Positions 10,294-19,665 are shown, counted from the first letter of the stretch. The stretch: DNA of 64,000 bases from Bacillus sp. ISL-18 (GCF_018613415.1 NZ_JAGGQG010000010.1:533573-597572), one strand, 5' to 3'. Translations and numbers: made by a program. The notes: generated by a model from the letters alone, not told the origin.

Positions 10294-12467
10294 GCTTGCT
10301 TCACCTGCTTTGTATTTGTTAATTCTGGATACTCAATCCTTGAGTGAAAGATCCCTTTTAATGTCTCACATAATGTGTGGGAGACCGTTTCAATTTCTTT
10401 CATCGTAATATCGCATTCGTTTAACTGCCCATCTTCAAGCCTTTCAGTAACTATTTTTTTTACAAACGTTTCGATTAATTCCGGTGTAGGCTGTGATAAA
10501 GACCGTACAGCTGCTTCAAGACTGTCCGCAATACCAACAATCGCAGATTCCTTCGTTTGCGCTTTTGGGCCTGGATAGCGGAATTCCTCTTCTTTCATAG
10601 TTGATTCAGCTTGAAGGGCTTTATGGTAAAAGAATTTTAACAATGTGGTTCCATGGTGTTGCTCAGCAATATCAATAATTTCTTTTGGCATGTGGTATTT
10701 CCTTAATATTTCCGCCCCATCTAAAACATGAGCTATAATAATAGTTGCGCTTTTATCAGGAGGCAGCTTATCATGGGGATTTTCATGATTTATTTGGTTT
10801 TCTATAAAGAAGTTTGGCCTTTTGGTTTTCCCGATATCATGGTAATAACTCCCCACCCTTGCTAAAAGACCATTAGCTCCAATCGCTTCACATGCTGATT
10901 CTGCTAAATTAGCAACCATTACACTATGATGATAGGTTCCTGGTGCCTCCATTAGAATCTTCCTTAGGAGTGGATGATTTGGGTTAGATAATTCAATCAG
11001 CCTGATGGTTGAAAGTATTCCAAAGCTCGCTTCAAAGAAAGGTAATACCCCAACAGTCAACACAGCAGAAATGACCCCGGATACAAGTGCTGTAATTAGA
11101 TAATAGCCGTACTCAATCCCAGAGTACTGTCCATTTGGGAGGAGCATTAATGCAGCAATCGTTAATATATTGATCAGTGATGCGAAGATACCAGCTTGGA
11201 ATATTCTTGAACGGCGATTTTGGCTGTTTAAAAACAGAATTGCTGCAACACTGCTAAAAAGGAAGTAAATTCCTACTGAAAAATTAAGTGTTCCAGTAAT
11301 CCCTTCATTAAAAAGGATACTCCCGCAGACAGCCATAAGAACGGACATAAAAATGGCCAGCTTTTCATCAATTAATATTTTAATCAACATTCCGCTCATG
11401 GCGGCCGGAAAAATATAACCGATTCCATCAAAATTAAAAACCTGAAGCATACTAATAATTTTCATAATAAAAATCGAGAAAATGAAAATAATCCCATACA
11501 ACAATAAGTAGGTTTGCCGCTTTTCAGGGAGCGATTTCATTTGATGAAAATAGTAATAAATAGCCGAAAGGGTAATGAAAATTAACAGGACTAAGCCAAT
11601 CAGGGGCTTATATGAACGATCATTGTTGATCAGACCTACCAATTTCAATCGCCGATAGATATCCTGATTAATTAATTCTCCTTCTTCGGCAATTATTTGT
11701 CCTTGAAGAATTTTTACAGGTTCCACATTTTCTGCAGCCTGTTGTCTTAGTTCTTCTGTTGCGTTAGAGTCATAAAATTCGTTTTGGATAACAGCATATC
11801 TTCCTAATTCAATCGCTGCTAATTTTAATTCATCATTTAAGGTAGTGTATTTTAATTCTTCTTCTACCCTTTTCTTAGCATTTTCCACCTCATCAGCAGA
11901 AATTCTTTTGGTCATCACATTATTGATGGCGGTGACCGTTAAATCCTTTGCGATTGCTAGTTCATCATTATTGGCGTGAATTAAGGCTGCAAAAACCTGA
12001 TTAGAAAGCTCCTTCGAAACACTAGATGTTAATTTTGCTTTTAATTGTGACTCTTTATCAGAATCACTGGGCTCCTCATTGGTGGTTGATTCATCAGAAC
12101 TAGCCTCTTCCTGTTTTTTCGTTGCCTCCTTAATTTCATTATTAACCTCGTTTGCAGCTTGAAAAATAGATGTGATTAAATCCACCCGATTTTGCGTATA
12201 CTCATTTTTCAAAGCGTATACAGGCTGTACCTGATTAATCGCCTCTTTGCGTTTGGTTTCGGTACTTTCCTTATCTTCTACTGTTGCAGGAGAACGAATC
12301 GTATTTTCTGCGACTGAGAACAAGCTTAACTCAAGTTTTTCGGGTTTCACATGGTTGTAAAGCGCCCCGACTAAAACAATTCCTAGTACGATAAAAAATA
12401 AAATGCGAAAAAAAGTAAAGTCAAGTAATTTCCGTATCCGTATGAAGTTCTGCTGTAGTTTATCCAA
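10290..12467 (-). CDS. pgpH: Cyclic-di-AMP phosphodiesterase PgpH (7TM-HD)
   Basis: Membrane phosphodiesterase that degrades c-di-AMP. The 725-residue protein has an N-terminal transmembrane helix (about residues 17-37), a long extracytoplasmic 7TMR-HDED domain rich in charged residues, a cluster of seven transmembrane helices in the middle (about 285-480), and a cytoplasmic HD domain ([22 protein letters not shown], and EQHHGTTLL). The start is a TTG at 12467 behind a GGGGGG stretch; no better start is visible. It belongs to the phoH-pgpH-ybeY-dgkA run. Confidence 0.94.
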   Translation of the reverse strand: MDKLQQNFIRIRKLLDFTFFRILFFIVLGIVLVGALYNHVKPEKLELSLFSVAENTIRSPATVEDKESTETKRKEAINQVQPVYALKNEYTQNRVDLITSIFQAANEVNNEIKEATKKQEEASSDESTTNEEPSDSDKESQLKAKLTSSVSKELSNQVFAALIHANNDELAIAKDLTVTAINNVMTKRISADEVENAKKRVEEELKYTTLNDELKLAAIELGRYAVIQNEFYDSNATEELRQQAAENVEPVKILQGQIIAEEGELINQDIYRRLKLVGLINNDRSYKPLIGLVLLIFITLSAIYYYFHQMKSLPEKRQTYLLLYGIIFIFSIFIMKIISMLQVFNFDGIGYIFPAAMSGMLIKILIDEKLAIFMSVLMAVCGSILFNEGITGTLNFSVGIYFLFSSVAAILFLNSQNRRSRIFQAGIFASLINILTIAALMLLPNGQYSGIEYGYYLITALVSGVISAVLTVGVLPFFEASFGILSTIRLIELSNPNHPLLRKILMEAPGTYHHSVMVANLAESACEAIGANGLLARVGSYYHDIGKTKRPNFFIENQINHENPHDKLPPDKSATIIIAHVLDGAEILRKYHMPKEIIDIAEQHHGTTLLKFFYHKALQAESTMKEEEFRYPGPKAQTKESAIVGIADSLEAAVRSLSQPTPELIETFVKKIVTERLEDGQLNECDITMKEIETVSHTLCETLKGIFHSRIEYPELTNTKQVKQA

Positions 12468-12611
12468 CTAAATCCCCCCAACCACGGCCCATCGATCAGT
12501 GTAATAGTAAAAGACTAACAAAAATACTACTAGAAAATGCGCTTTATGTAAAATCATATCAGTTTTTCGGGAAAGTTTCACCTTTATAACGAAGAATTTG
12601 TTTAAATATGG

Positions 12612-12639
12612 AAAAAGGATAAACCAATAAGGTTTATCC
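12612..12639 (-). terminator. Terminator between phoH and pgpH
   Basis: Minus-strand hairpin GGATAAACC...GGTTTATCC (12617-12639) followed by a T-run (12612-12616), 12 bases after the phoH stop. It should reduce read-through from phoH into pgpH. Bases 12468-12611 hold no convincing gene. Confidence 0.8.
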
Positions 12640-12651
12640 CTTCTGCCTTCT

Positions 12652-13620
12652 TTAGTGCTGATTACCCTTTTTTTCGTACGCTTCAATGATCCTTCCGACA
12701 AGGGGATGCCGAACAACATCACTTTGTTCTAAAAAGATAAAGGAAATCCCTTTTACATTTTGCAAAATCTCTTCTGCTACAATTAAGCCGGATTTGGCAC
12801 CTTTAGGTAAATCGACTTGCGTTTGGTCACCGGTAATCACCATTTTTGACCCAAAACCTAACCTAGTCAAGAACATTTTCATTTGTGCCTGAGTTGTATT
12901 TTGTGCCTCATCTAAGATAACGAAAGCATCATCTAGTGTACGGCCACGCATATAGGCAAGAGGAGCAATTTCAATTGTCCCCCGTTCAATAAGCCTTTGA
13001 GTATGTTCTGCCCCTAGAACATCGTTTAACGCATCGTAGAGAGGTCTTAAATAAGGGTCCACTTTCTCCTTTAAATCACCTGGCAGGAAACCGAGGCTTT
13101 CACCTGCTTCCACAGCAGGTCTTGTTAAAATAATTCGATTTACTTGCCCTGATTTGAGAGCATTCACGGCCATGACAACTGCAAGATACGTTTTTCCAGT
13201 CCCGGCTGGTCCAATTCCAAACACCAAGTCATTTTTCTTTATGGCTGTTACATAATGTCTTTGTCCAAGCGTCTTAATTCGAATTGTTTTTCCTTTAACA
13301 TTTTTGCCGATTTCTTCCTCATATAAATTCACAAAATAATCCAAAGTACCCTTCTGAGCCATTTGGATGGCATAAAGAACATCTCTTTGACTTATATTTA
13401 TACCTTTGCGGATTACAAAAATTAATCTGTCGATGATTTCGCCTGCCATAGTGACTTGATCTTCATCACCAGATAAACTGACAGATTCTCCTCTTGTAAT
13501 AATCGATACATTTAACTCTTCTTCAATTGTTTTAAGGTTTTGATCCGAATTTCCTAGCAGCGTAATCGCTTCTGCCGGATTTTCTAATTGTACATTAATG
13601 GTTGTTAATTTCTCTGTCAT
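12652..13620 (-). CDS. phoH: PhoH family ATPase
   Basis: P-loop ATPase with an N-terminal KH-like RNA-binding part, thought to act in RNA metabolism with YbeY. The 322-residue protein shows Walker A GPAGTGKTYLA (about residues 130-140), Walker B-like FVILDEAQN, and TGDQTQVDLP. The start ATG at 13620 has AAGGAG six bases upstream. Its first 26 bases overlap the 3' end of yqfD, linking it to the sporulation gene pair upstream. Confidence 0.95.
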   Translation of the reverse strand: MTEKLTTINVQLENPAEAITLLGNSDQNLKTIEEELNVSIITRGESVSLSGDEDQVTMAGEIIDRLIFVIRKGINISQRDVLYAIQMAQKGTLDYFVNLYEEEIGKNVKGKTIRIKTLGQRHYVTAIKKNDLVFGIGPAGTGKTYLAVVMAVNALKSGQVNRIILTRPAVEAGESLGFLPGDLKEKVDPYLRPLYDALNDVLGAEHTQRLIERGTIEIAPLAYMRGRTLDDAFVILDEAQNTTQAQMKMFLTRLGFGSKMVITGDQTQVDLPKGAKSGLIVAEEILQNVKGISFIFLEQSDVVRHPLVGRIIEAYEKKGNQH

Positions 13621-14809
13621 CAGGAGTCTCCTTGGAAATCGGTTGTCCGACTGCAATGTTTTCGATTATCTTAAAATGGATATCTAGTATAACTTTACCA
13701 TTTTCCATTGCTTTGTGTAAAATTTTTTCATCCTTTATCATAGCATCCTCATCTAGGCTGGTTTTTATTTGTTTTTTTGCAAGTTCTACTGCCATTTTTT
13801 CAGCCTCACTAGTAGAATAGCTTCGTTCGTACACTTCTCGCTCTCGAATTGTTTTATTCACATAAGAAATAGGCAATTCCCAATTTAAAAAACGAACTTT
13901 ATGGACATTCTTTTCTGTCTCATAATGCTTATACTTAGGTTTCCCAAAACCCCAAATAGGTACTTCTAACTTCCCTAATAAGAGGGAATGTTTTTGCTCT
14001 TCCTTCCCATTATAGACGTTAAATTTGGTGACGAGTGGAAGCTCAACATGGCTTTTATACCAGGTTTCTCCCCAAACCTCACCTTTAGCAGCAGTAAGTT
14101 CAGGATGATCTTCTTGTCCAAAAGCACCTGAAACGAGTAACTGGCCTTTTTCAACATGATCATGAATATCAACCAGCTTTTGCCCGCTTTCCACAAACAT
14201 TTTTACAATGATGGCCTTCTTTTTTGCAATAAGATTTTGTGGTGAGTATTGCTCAGGTTTTTTAGGTTCATTTTTTTCTACCACTTGCAGATGGTAGGTT
14301 GTCCCCTTTAATTCCACACCAACCCATGTTAACGCGCCAATATTATTGGTCAATTGTCTTTGGATTCCCTCAACGTTGGCAACAAGAAATTGGACTTTTC
14401 CAATTTTAACGCCCATCTTGTCCAATTCTTTACGGATTTGATACTCAGTAGCTGGTTTTGCCCCCTTAATTTCAATTCCCCAAATCATATTAGACAAGAG
14501 CAAAATGATAAATAAAAAGGCGGCGGCTCCCAACATAAAGCCGCTGTTTTTCAACAACCTTTTTAGCAGAAATGGGGCACCGCTGCGCTGTAAAAAGGTA
14601 ATTTTGCATTCACTTTTTCTTGCAAACCTTCTAATTTTAAGGGCATCTTGAACCCGCATCTTGAATGTAATGGTCTCAGTGCCATGCCGTTTGACATGCC
14701 AAATATGTAAACCGTTTCTTGTTAAAACATTTAAAAAACGTTCGAGCCCTTTGCCAGATACTCTTACGGTAACTCTGCCATAGAGAAATTCAATCCACTG
14801 GTTTTTCAT
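13595..14809 (-). CDS. yqfD: Sporulation protein YqfD
   Basis: Conserved endospore-former protein of the YqfD family, needed for normal sporulation after engulfment in B. subtilis. The 404 residues have a basic N-terminal domain (about 1-80), a single transmembrane helix (about residues 92-112, GAAAFLFIILLLSNMIWG), and a large extracytoplasmic region. Its start overlaps the yqfC stop by four bases, so the pair is co-translated. The exact molecular role is not known. Confidence 0.93.
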   Translation of the reverse strand: MKNQWIEFLYGRVTVRVSGKGLERFLNVLTRNGLHIWHVKRHGTETITFKMRVQDALKIRRFARKSECKITFLQRSGAPFLLKRLLKNSGFMLGAAAFLFIILLLSNMIWGIEIKGAKPATEYQIRKELDKMGVKIGKVQFLVANVEGIQRQLTNNIGALTWVGVELKGTTYHLQVVEKNEPKKPEQYSPQNLIAKKKAIIVKMFVESGQKLVDIHDHVEKGQLLVSGAFGQEDHPELTAAKGEVWGETWYKSHVELPLVTKFNVYNGKEEQKHSLLLGKLEVPIWGFGKPKYKHYETEKNVHKVRFLNWELPISYVNKTIREREVYERSYSTSEAEKMAVELAKKQIKTSLDEDAMIKDEKILHKAMENGKVILDIHFKIIENIAVGQPISKETPDDREINNH

Positions 14810-15108
14810 TTTGTGCCTCCCGCATCTTCATTTATATAAATGACCTGATCTATCTTTCCTTGCAATAAAATTTCTTCAGGCAGAATGGTCTTTATGACAA
14901 ACCCCTTACCTTTTATTAACAGTTGGCCCTGTTTTAACAACAAACGGAGTTCTTTATCAGTAAACGACAGCAGGCCGCGGTGATTTTCCACATATATATG
15001 GATATGTCCAATCATTGTAATTCGTGGCAGGTCCATCATGACATCTTGAGGAAGATCCATTTTATTAGCCATCCAATTTCGAACACGCTGGCCCCATTTT
15101 TTTGCCAT
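14806..15108 (-). CDS. yqfC: Sporulation protein YqfC
   Basis: Small sporulation protein of the YabP/YqfC family, mother-cell expressed in B. subtilis. The 100-residue sequence has the usual basic start MAKKWGQRVRNWMA and the core PRITMIGHIHIYVENHRGLL. The ribosome site AAAGGGGG lies nine bases before ATG. Only 21 bases separate the start codon from the 12-bp recombination core of the element at 15130-20444. Insertion has therefore left the ribosome site but replaced everything upstream, including any -35 element. Confidence 0.92.
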   Translation of the reverse strand: MAKKWGQRVRNWMANKMDLPQDVMMDLPRITMIGHIHIYVENHRGLLSFTDKELRLLLKQGQLLIKGKGFVIKTILPEEILLQGKIDQVIYINEDAGGTK

Positions 15109-15113
15109 AAAAA

Positions 15114-15156
15114 AGAACCCCCTTTCATCTCATATTTATGAGATTTGTTACCGATT
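15114..15156. other. attL: left junction of integrative element
   Basis: The 12-bp core TCATATTTATGA (15130-15141) recurs exactly at the right end (20445-20456) in the same orientation. Chromosomal arm 15114-15129 is the mirror of chromosomal arm 20457-20472. Joined through one core they make a 44-bp imperfect palindrome with 19 of 22 positions paired by my count, typical of a serine integrase attB. The integrase gene begins 73 bases inside. Confidence 0.82.
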
Positions 15157-15173
15157 GTTGCTTGTGCTATAAT
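15145..15173 (+). promoter_or_regulatory. Integrase promoter
   Basis: -35 TTGTTA (15145-15150), 17-base spacer, perfect -10 TATAAT (15168-15173), pointing at the integrase and placed within the inner arm of attL. Integrase bound to the site could repress its own transcription (inference). Confidence 0.75.
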
Positions 15174-15213
15174 AAAGTCTCAATAACATATTTATTCTAC
15201 AGGGGTTCATATC

Positions 15214-16734
15214 ATGCTAATTAAAACAGTCGCTATATACAATCGTATTTCAAGGGACAACGGTGAATCAGATGATGTCCTTCTCAATCACAGAACTATT
15301 ATAAAAAGATTATGCGAAGAAAAAGGATATCAGTACCAGTTATATGAAGAGGTTGAGTCGGGTGGGAAATTTGAAGAGCGTACCCAACTTTTACAGTTGC
15401 TCAAGGATATTGATAAAGGATTATATGATGGACTAGTTGTCGTTGAACTGAGTCGTATTGCTCGGGATAATCTCTATTCACAAATGATTGCTAAAGTATT
15501 AGAGGAAAATGGAGTTCTAATCATCACTCCAAGCAGAACATACAATCTAAGTGATGAATCAGACAGACTCATGTATGATATGGAATCCATGATATCCAGT
15601 AAAGAGTTAAGAACAATCACTCGCAGAATGAGAGTTGGAAAGCTTGAAGGTGTAAGACGGGGTGAATGGATTCAAGGTGTTCCTCCTCTTGGATATTCAA
15701 AAGGAGACAATAAGAAGCTTGTAATCGTTGAATCAGAGGCAAGCCTTGTTAGAATGATATTCAACTATGCTGAGAATGGTTATGGAATCCAAAGCATTGT
15801 AAAAAAGCTTGAAGGGTACAAGACGAAAGCGGGTAAATCATTTACTGATACAGCGGTCTACACCATTCTAAATAATAAGACCTACACAGGGAGCATTATA
15901 TACAATGTCAAAGACAAAAAGGGAAATATCACTGAAACCATATTAACTAAGAATGCTCATGAACCAATCATCACTAGGGAACAATTCAAGTCAGTTCAGC
16001 AAGCTATTAAAGGACGTATGAGCGGTAATTTGGAGACTAGAAACCGCTCAAGAGGAAAAATATTGAGTATACTGAAAGACCTTGTATATTGCAATGAATG
16101 TGGTCTAAAGATGGGATTTAGAAAGGACAGTAAGCAAAAGAATGCAATATATCTCAAAGCATGTAAATGTGGTAATCGTGGAGTCGTTGAAAATCTAGTA
16201 TTAGATTCTTTCATGAATGAGTTTTACTTCCTTCAAGGGTTGCTTCAAAGAGAATGGAAGGAAGCTTTGAAATCACCTCAGAGCGTTTCTAAAGATACCT
16301 TACTCCACCAAGTCAAGGAGTTAAAAAAGACACAGGACAAGCTAAATACAAGACTTTCAAGAGCAAAAGATGCTTATCTCGATGGAGTGTTTAACAAAGA
16401 AGAGTATTTAAAGACAAAGAATGATGTTGAAAGCGAGTTAAAGAAGATATCCGTTTCAATAGATGACTTGCTTCAAGACATTGAAACCATGGATAAGGAT
16501 TCAATCACATCTCAATATAAGTCCAAGATAGAAAAGATTAATCGTTTCCATGAAGCATATAATAAGGAAGCTTCTCAGCAGGATTTTGATGAATGTAATC
16601 GTATATTGAAGCTGATAATCAATAAGATTCATTATGCAAGAGTGGATGAGAAAGTCACAATCACTTCTCCTCTTGAGGGATATATGGATGTTGAGCAAGG
16701 TGATTTTGTTGAGTTGAGTATAGAGTCAAAATGA
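15214..16734 (+). CDS. Large serine recombinase (site-specific integrase)
   Basis: Catalyses integration and excision between attP and attB through a 5'-phosphoserine intermediate. The 506 residues contain the resolvase catalytic domain with nucleophile Ser13 in YNRISRDNGES, the ELSRIARDNLYSQ and RRMRVGKLEGVRRG stretches, a recombinase domain (GYSKGDNKKLVI to TGSIIYNVKDKKG), a zinc ribbon (Cys293, Cys296, then the CKCG pair near 316-318), and a long C-terminal coiled coil (about 355-460). The gene lies beside attL, as is normal. Start ATG at 15214 follows an AGGGG site. Directionality would need a partner protein, which is not obvious here. Confidence 0.95.
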   Translation: MLIKTVAIYNRISRDNGESDDVLLNHRTIIKRLCEEKGYQYQLYEEVESGGKFEERTQLLQLLKDIDKGLYDGLVVVELSRIARDNLYSQMIAKVLEENGVLIITPSRTYNLSDESDRLMYDMESMISSKELRTITRRMRVGKLEGVRRGEWIQGVPPLGYSKGDNKKLVIVESEASLVRMIFNYAENGYGIQSIVKKLEGYKTKAGKSFTDTAVYTILNNKTYTGSIIYNVKDKKGNITETILTKNAHEPIITREQFKSVQQAIKGRMSGNLETRNRSRGKILSILKDLVYCNECGLKMGFRKDSKQKNAIYLKACKCGNRGVVENLVLDSFMNEFYFLQGLLQREWKEALKSPQSVSKDTLLHQVKELKKTQDKLNTRLSRAKDAYLDGVFNKEEYLKTKNDVESELKKISVSIDDLLQDIETMDKDSITSQYKSKIEKINRFHEAYNKEASQQDFDECNRILKLIINKIHYARVDEKVTITSPLEGYMDVEQGDFVELSIESK

Positions 16735-16759
16735 GGGTATCCATCGAATTAGGGTATCC
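16734..16759 (+). repeat. Two direct copies of AGGGTATCC
   Basis: AGGGTATCC at 16734-16742 and again at 16751-16759, 17 bases apart, spanning the integrase stop codon and upstream of the 345-codon gene. They could be an operator or iteron pair, or chance. The rest of 16760-16891 shows no terminator or gene. Confidence 0.4.
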
Positions 16760-16891
16760 TTTTAATATCTTAACTGACAGTTTGTAATTACTCATTCTTT
16801 TTTGTTACATTCTAACTGGTCCGATTTATTGTTCCACATAGTTATAAACATGATTAACTAACAGTAAAAACAATAGCTTGAAGGTGATAAA

Positions 16892-17929
16892 TTGAGGAGT
16901 AACGAAAGAGAGGTATATAAGCAATTCATACCTATAGACAAGAGAACCATTCAAGGTAAAAAAGACGGGGTAAAATATGAGTGGTTCTCAATGGAGTTAA
17001 GTGAAGAAAAATCCAAGGAATTTATGTCACAGTATAACTTTACTTTCGAAGAAACTACCCCACATTATGTAAAGATTGAATGGAATCTTGAACAACTAAT
17101 CAATGATGAACTATTACAAGGAATGTATCCCTTTCTCTATAGAGTGATTAAACGTAGACTACACTTCTTATCAACATTAATTGAGGAGTCAAGAGACAAA
17201 ATAGTTAGTCCTGTAGCAAGAATAGAAGGAAACTACTATTTCTTTGCATCAGCTAGATATTTAGCATCTCAATACTTTAGCACCTACAATACTTGGAATA
17301 GAAACATTTCGATTTTTTGCACCTTAGGATTAGTAAACAAGGTAAAAACTGATAATCGAATGATAGAACGTAGAACAACAAGAGAAACAAAAGCATTAGC
17401 CAAGAGATTGGATATTGACCACGAAAAGCTATCACCCCCTAACTTTTACACTATACCTATTTACAATGATGAGTTGCTGACAGAAGCAAATCATAGAGCA
17501 AAAGTTCTTCTAGATAACAATTTTCGTACCAATGGATTTAGTAAGAATTTCTTGATAAGGGTATTTGGGCAAGAGTTTGCCGACACAATATTCCATGATG
17601 AACGGCAAATATCAGAGTATAGCCAAAATGTTCAATCAAAGATTGAGGAGTTTATCTTAAAGGATATTAACCGTCAGGGTTACACAACCAAAGACAGAGT
17701 ACTAAGATATGTTCATATCGATTATTCACAATTGCTACCTTGGGAATATGGAGTAACGAAAGAGAAGCAGAACAAAAAGGCTATTCTAGGTAGAGAATTT
17801 GATAGGAGTATATCTGAAATAAAGGATAAGTATAATCTAGAATACAAAAAGGCTAATAAGGAATTAAAGGAAAGGTTCAAACTCGCTAAAAGTAAAACTA
17901 TCATTTATGCAAAAGAAAACAACCTTTAA
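16892..17929 (+). CDS. Unrecognised 345-residue element protein, possible DNA-binding or replication protein
   Basis: I do not recognise this protein. It is lysine- and arginine-rich and soluble, with no signal peptide or membrane helix. Residues about 115-150 (FFASARYLASQYFSTYNTW to GLVNKVKT) have the spacing of a winged-helix segment, and the C-terminus (about 285-340) is a charged coiled coil. Such a layout occurs in plasmid replication initiators and phage DNA-binding proteins, but that is a guess from general appearance. The start is TTG at 16892 behind AAGGTG. No terminator follows; the next gene starts 129 bases on. It could equally be a regulator or a defence component. Confidence 0.6.
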   Translation: MRSNEREVYKQFIPIDKRTIQGKKDGVKYEWFSMELSEEKSKEFMSQYNFTFEETTPHYVKIEWNLEQLINDELLQGMYPFLYRVIKRRLHFLSTLIEESRDKIVSPVARIEGNYYFFASARYLASQYFSTYNTWNRNISIFCTLGLVNKVKTDNRMIERRTTRETKALAKRLDIDHEKLSPPNFYTIPIYNDELLTEANHRAKVLLDNNFRTNGFSKNFLIRVFGQEFADTIFHDERQISEYSQNVQSKIEEFILKDINRQGYTTKDRVLRYVHIDYSQLLPWEYGVTKEKQNKKAILGREFDRSISEIKDKYNLEYKKANKELKERFKLAKSKTIIYAKENNL

Positions 17930-18058
17930 GGCTGAAACCGAATGTCTAATAAAACTCTGATTTCATTAAGAGCAAATCCCCCTTTCACTCAAAAGCAAAC
18001 AAAATATTCCAGCGAAGAAGGAATTATTATGTTAAAATTTGGTAAAGGGGGGGGTTGA

Positions 18059-18247
18059 ATGAAAGAGGAAAAGAAACCATTCAATGATGTAATTGACCAC
18101 TTTAACAAGATAGAAGGAAATGCCACAAATCCAACCAATGCTAAATTGAAAAGATTGCCAAAACCATTGAAATATTTTGGGTATTTTATGATTGGTTTCC
18201 TTTTAATATCATTTCTGTTAGTGATTGTTTTAAATTTATTAGACTAA
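18059..18247 (+). CDS. Small membrane protein of unknown function
   Basis: A 62-residue protein with a charged N-terminal half (MKEEKKPFNDVIDHFNKIEG) and one hydrophobic helix at the C-terminus (about residues 39-60, YFGYFMIGFLLISFLLVIVL). The ribosome site is an unusually long G-run (AAAGGGGGGGG) five bases upstream of ATG. It is followed by a clear terminator at 18268-18299. I do not recognise the family; the topology suggests a tail-anchored protein with its N-terminus in the cytoplasm. Confidence 0.65.
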   Translation: MKEEKKPFNDVIDHFNKIEGNATNPTNAKLKRLPKPLKYFGYFMIGFLLISFLLVIVLNLLD

Positions 18248-18267
18248 ATAAATATTATTAAGGGTGT

Positions 18268-18299
18268 GCGTTTCTGTAGCAATGCAGGAACGCTTTTTT
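18268..18299 (+). terminator. Terminator, copy 1 of a duplicated sequence
   Basis: GCGTTTCTG ... CAGGAACGC hairpin plus TTTTTT. Nearly the same hairpin occurs at 19085-19115, and the following bases TTTGTTG are also shared. Confidence 0.85.
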
Positions 18300-18392
18300 G
18301 TTGTTGTGGTAAGGAGCGGATTTAGCAAACTATTCCTATCTGTATGAATTAGAAAACTTCATTGGGAACACTATTAATGAGGTGTTGAACCA

Positions 18393-19067
18393 ATGAAAAG
18401 ATACGTTATTTTTGTAATGGCATTTCTTCTTGTAATTGCCCCCAATAACGTAAGGGCAGTAATTCCAAAATACACTGTTATAGCAAAGTCTGATAAAGAT
18501 AATATAACTATCTATGCGAGGAAAATGGATGGGTTATATCATGACTTCAAAATTGATTTTAAGGGGGAAACTTACTTCCGACCTTTTTGGATGAACGATA
18601 CTAACCCTACTTATGCCCCACAAATATATTACGAAGACATCAACAAAGATGAAAAGAAGGAGTTAGTCATCATCTTAACGAAGGGGTATGGTACTGGTTT
18701 ATTAGATGAAGAAGTCTATGTGTATAGATATACTAATGGATTGATTGACGTACTTGTTGATAATCCTTTGGCAATTATCAACAAAAAGGTAAAAACTAAG
18801 TTAACGACTGAAAAAGCCGAAATCAGAGTGGGTAACAAAGTACACAAAGTTGATATAACCCCTTTAGAAATACAACCTTCAAACTTATTTGATGATATAG
18901 CCTTTGTCGGTATTATTAAATACGAAGTAAAAGAAAATCAACTTATCGTAAGAGTTAGTGGACAAATATCTCCTGCAGGTTTTATTGGGGATATTGTAAT
19001 TGTTTATGAATATCGAGACAAAATGTTTCAAGCAAAATCAATTGAATTTCAACCCGCTGAATTATGA
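18393..19067 (+). CDS. Secreted protein of unknown function (VCBS/FG-GAP-like segment)
   Basis: A 224-residue protein with a signal peptide (MKRYVIFVMAFLLVIAPNNVRA, likely cleaved after about residue 22, no lipobox cysteine). The segment YYEDINKDEKKELVIIL (about residues 71-87) resembles the Asp-rich calcium-binding turn of FG-GAP/VCBS repeats in secreted Bacillus proteins. No catalytic motif is visible. The gene has its own AGGTG site and a terminator (19085-19115) that resembles the one before it, so it looks like a self-contained cassette. Its role in the element is unknown. Confidence 0.65.
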   Translation: MKRYVIFVMAFLLVIAPNNVRAVIPKYTVIAKSDKDNITIYARKMDGLYHDFKIDFKGETYFRPFWMNDTNPTYAPQIYYEDINKDEKKELVIILTKGYGTGLLDEEVYVYRYTNGLIDVLVDNPLAIINKKVKTKLTTEKAEIRVGNKVHKVDITPLEIQPSNLFDDIAFVGIIKYEVKENQLIVRVSGQISPAGFIGDIVIVYEYRDKMFQAKSIEFQPAEL

Positions 19068-19084
19068 GTTGTTAACAACAAGCT

Positions 19085-19115
19085 GCGTTTCTGTATCAAG
19101 CAGGGACGCTTTTTT
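19085..19115 (+). terminator. Terminator, copy 2 of a duplicated sequence
   Basis: GCGTTTCTGTATCAAGCAGGGACGC followed by TTTTTTG. It matches the hairpin at 18268-18299 closely. Confidence 0.85.
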
Positions 19116-19665
19116 GTTGCTACGGAAAGGTTAGCGGAAGCAGTATGAGTATGTAATGTACATACACACGCCACAGACGCTCAGAATGGCTCGTGGTGTT
19201 CTAAGAAGTCTTTCCTCCCCCCTCTATACCTCTTTATTCTAAGTCAGGCTTAGGATTGAATCTGTAAGCCTCATGTGGTGTTTGTAAGTTCGTTTGATAC
19301 AGACCACTCTCATTCACAAACCAGTATTCGTTATATTTCCGACACGACTCAAATAATAGATATGTTTTAGTACGGTAAAGTGATAAATCCTATAGTAATA
19401 CACTGATGTTGTTCGAGACGAATCATCGAAAACGAGGATGAAACCTGTTAAGTGAGGAATAGACATCGCTGTATTGGTTCTGATAAGCTATGAGTTTCAA
19501 AAGGTACACCTTATGAGACGGTATTTAAGTACTGAATAAACCTGTGTTTGTATAGTTGCAAAAGGTGCAATAACTGATTATGAAACGTATCAAAATAAAT
19601 ATTGACCTTTTGGTACACCTTGTTATATACTTGACTCACAAGCTAATAGTAAGGAGTTAATTAAA
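19116..19665 (+). promoter_or_regulatory. Non-coding resolvase upstream region with res-like repeats
   Basis: 550 bases without a gene. It contains GTATGTAATGTACATAC (19149-19165, inverted repeat) and the motif AAAGGTACACC near 19500, a related AAAAGGTGCAA near 19560, and TTTTGGTACACC near 19608-19619. The last lies inside a candidate promoter TTGACC (19602-19607), 16-base spacer, TATATA (19624-19629), just upstream of the resolvase. Repeated short motifs upstream of a resolvase, one within its promoter, are what a res site looks like. Subsite boundaries are not certain. The AT-rich part 19200-19490 could also hold an origin; I see no clear iterons. Confidence 0.5.

Noticed and set aside
12468..12722. 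84-codon minus-strand frame overlapping the end of phoH
   Set aside because: Its first part runs through phoH in another frame, and the later ATG has no ribosome site; the region is better explained by the phoH terminator.
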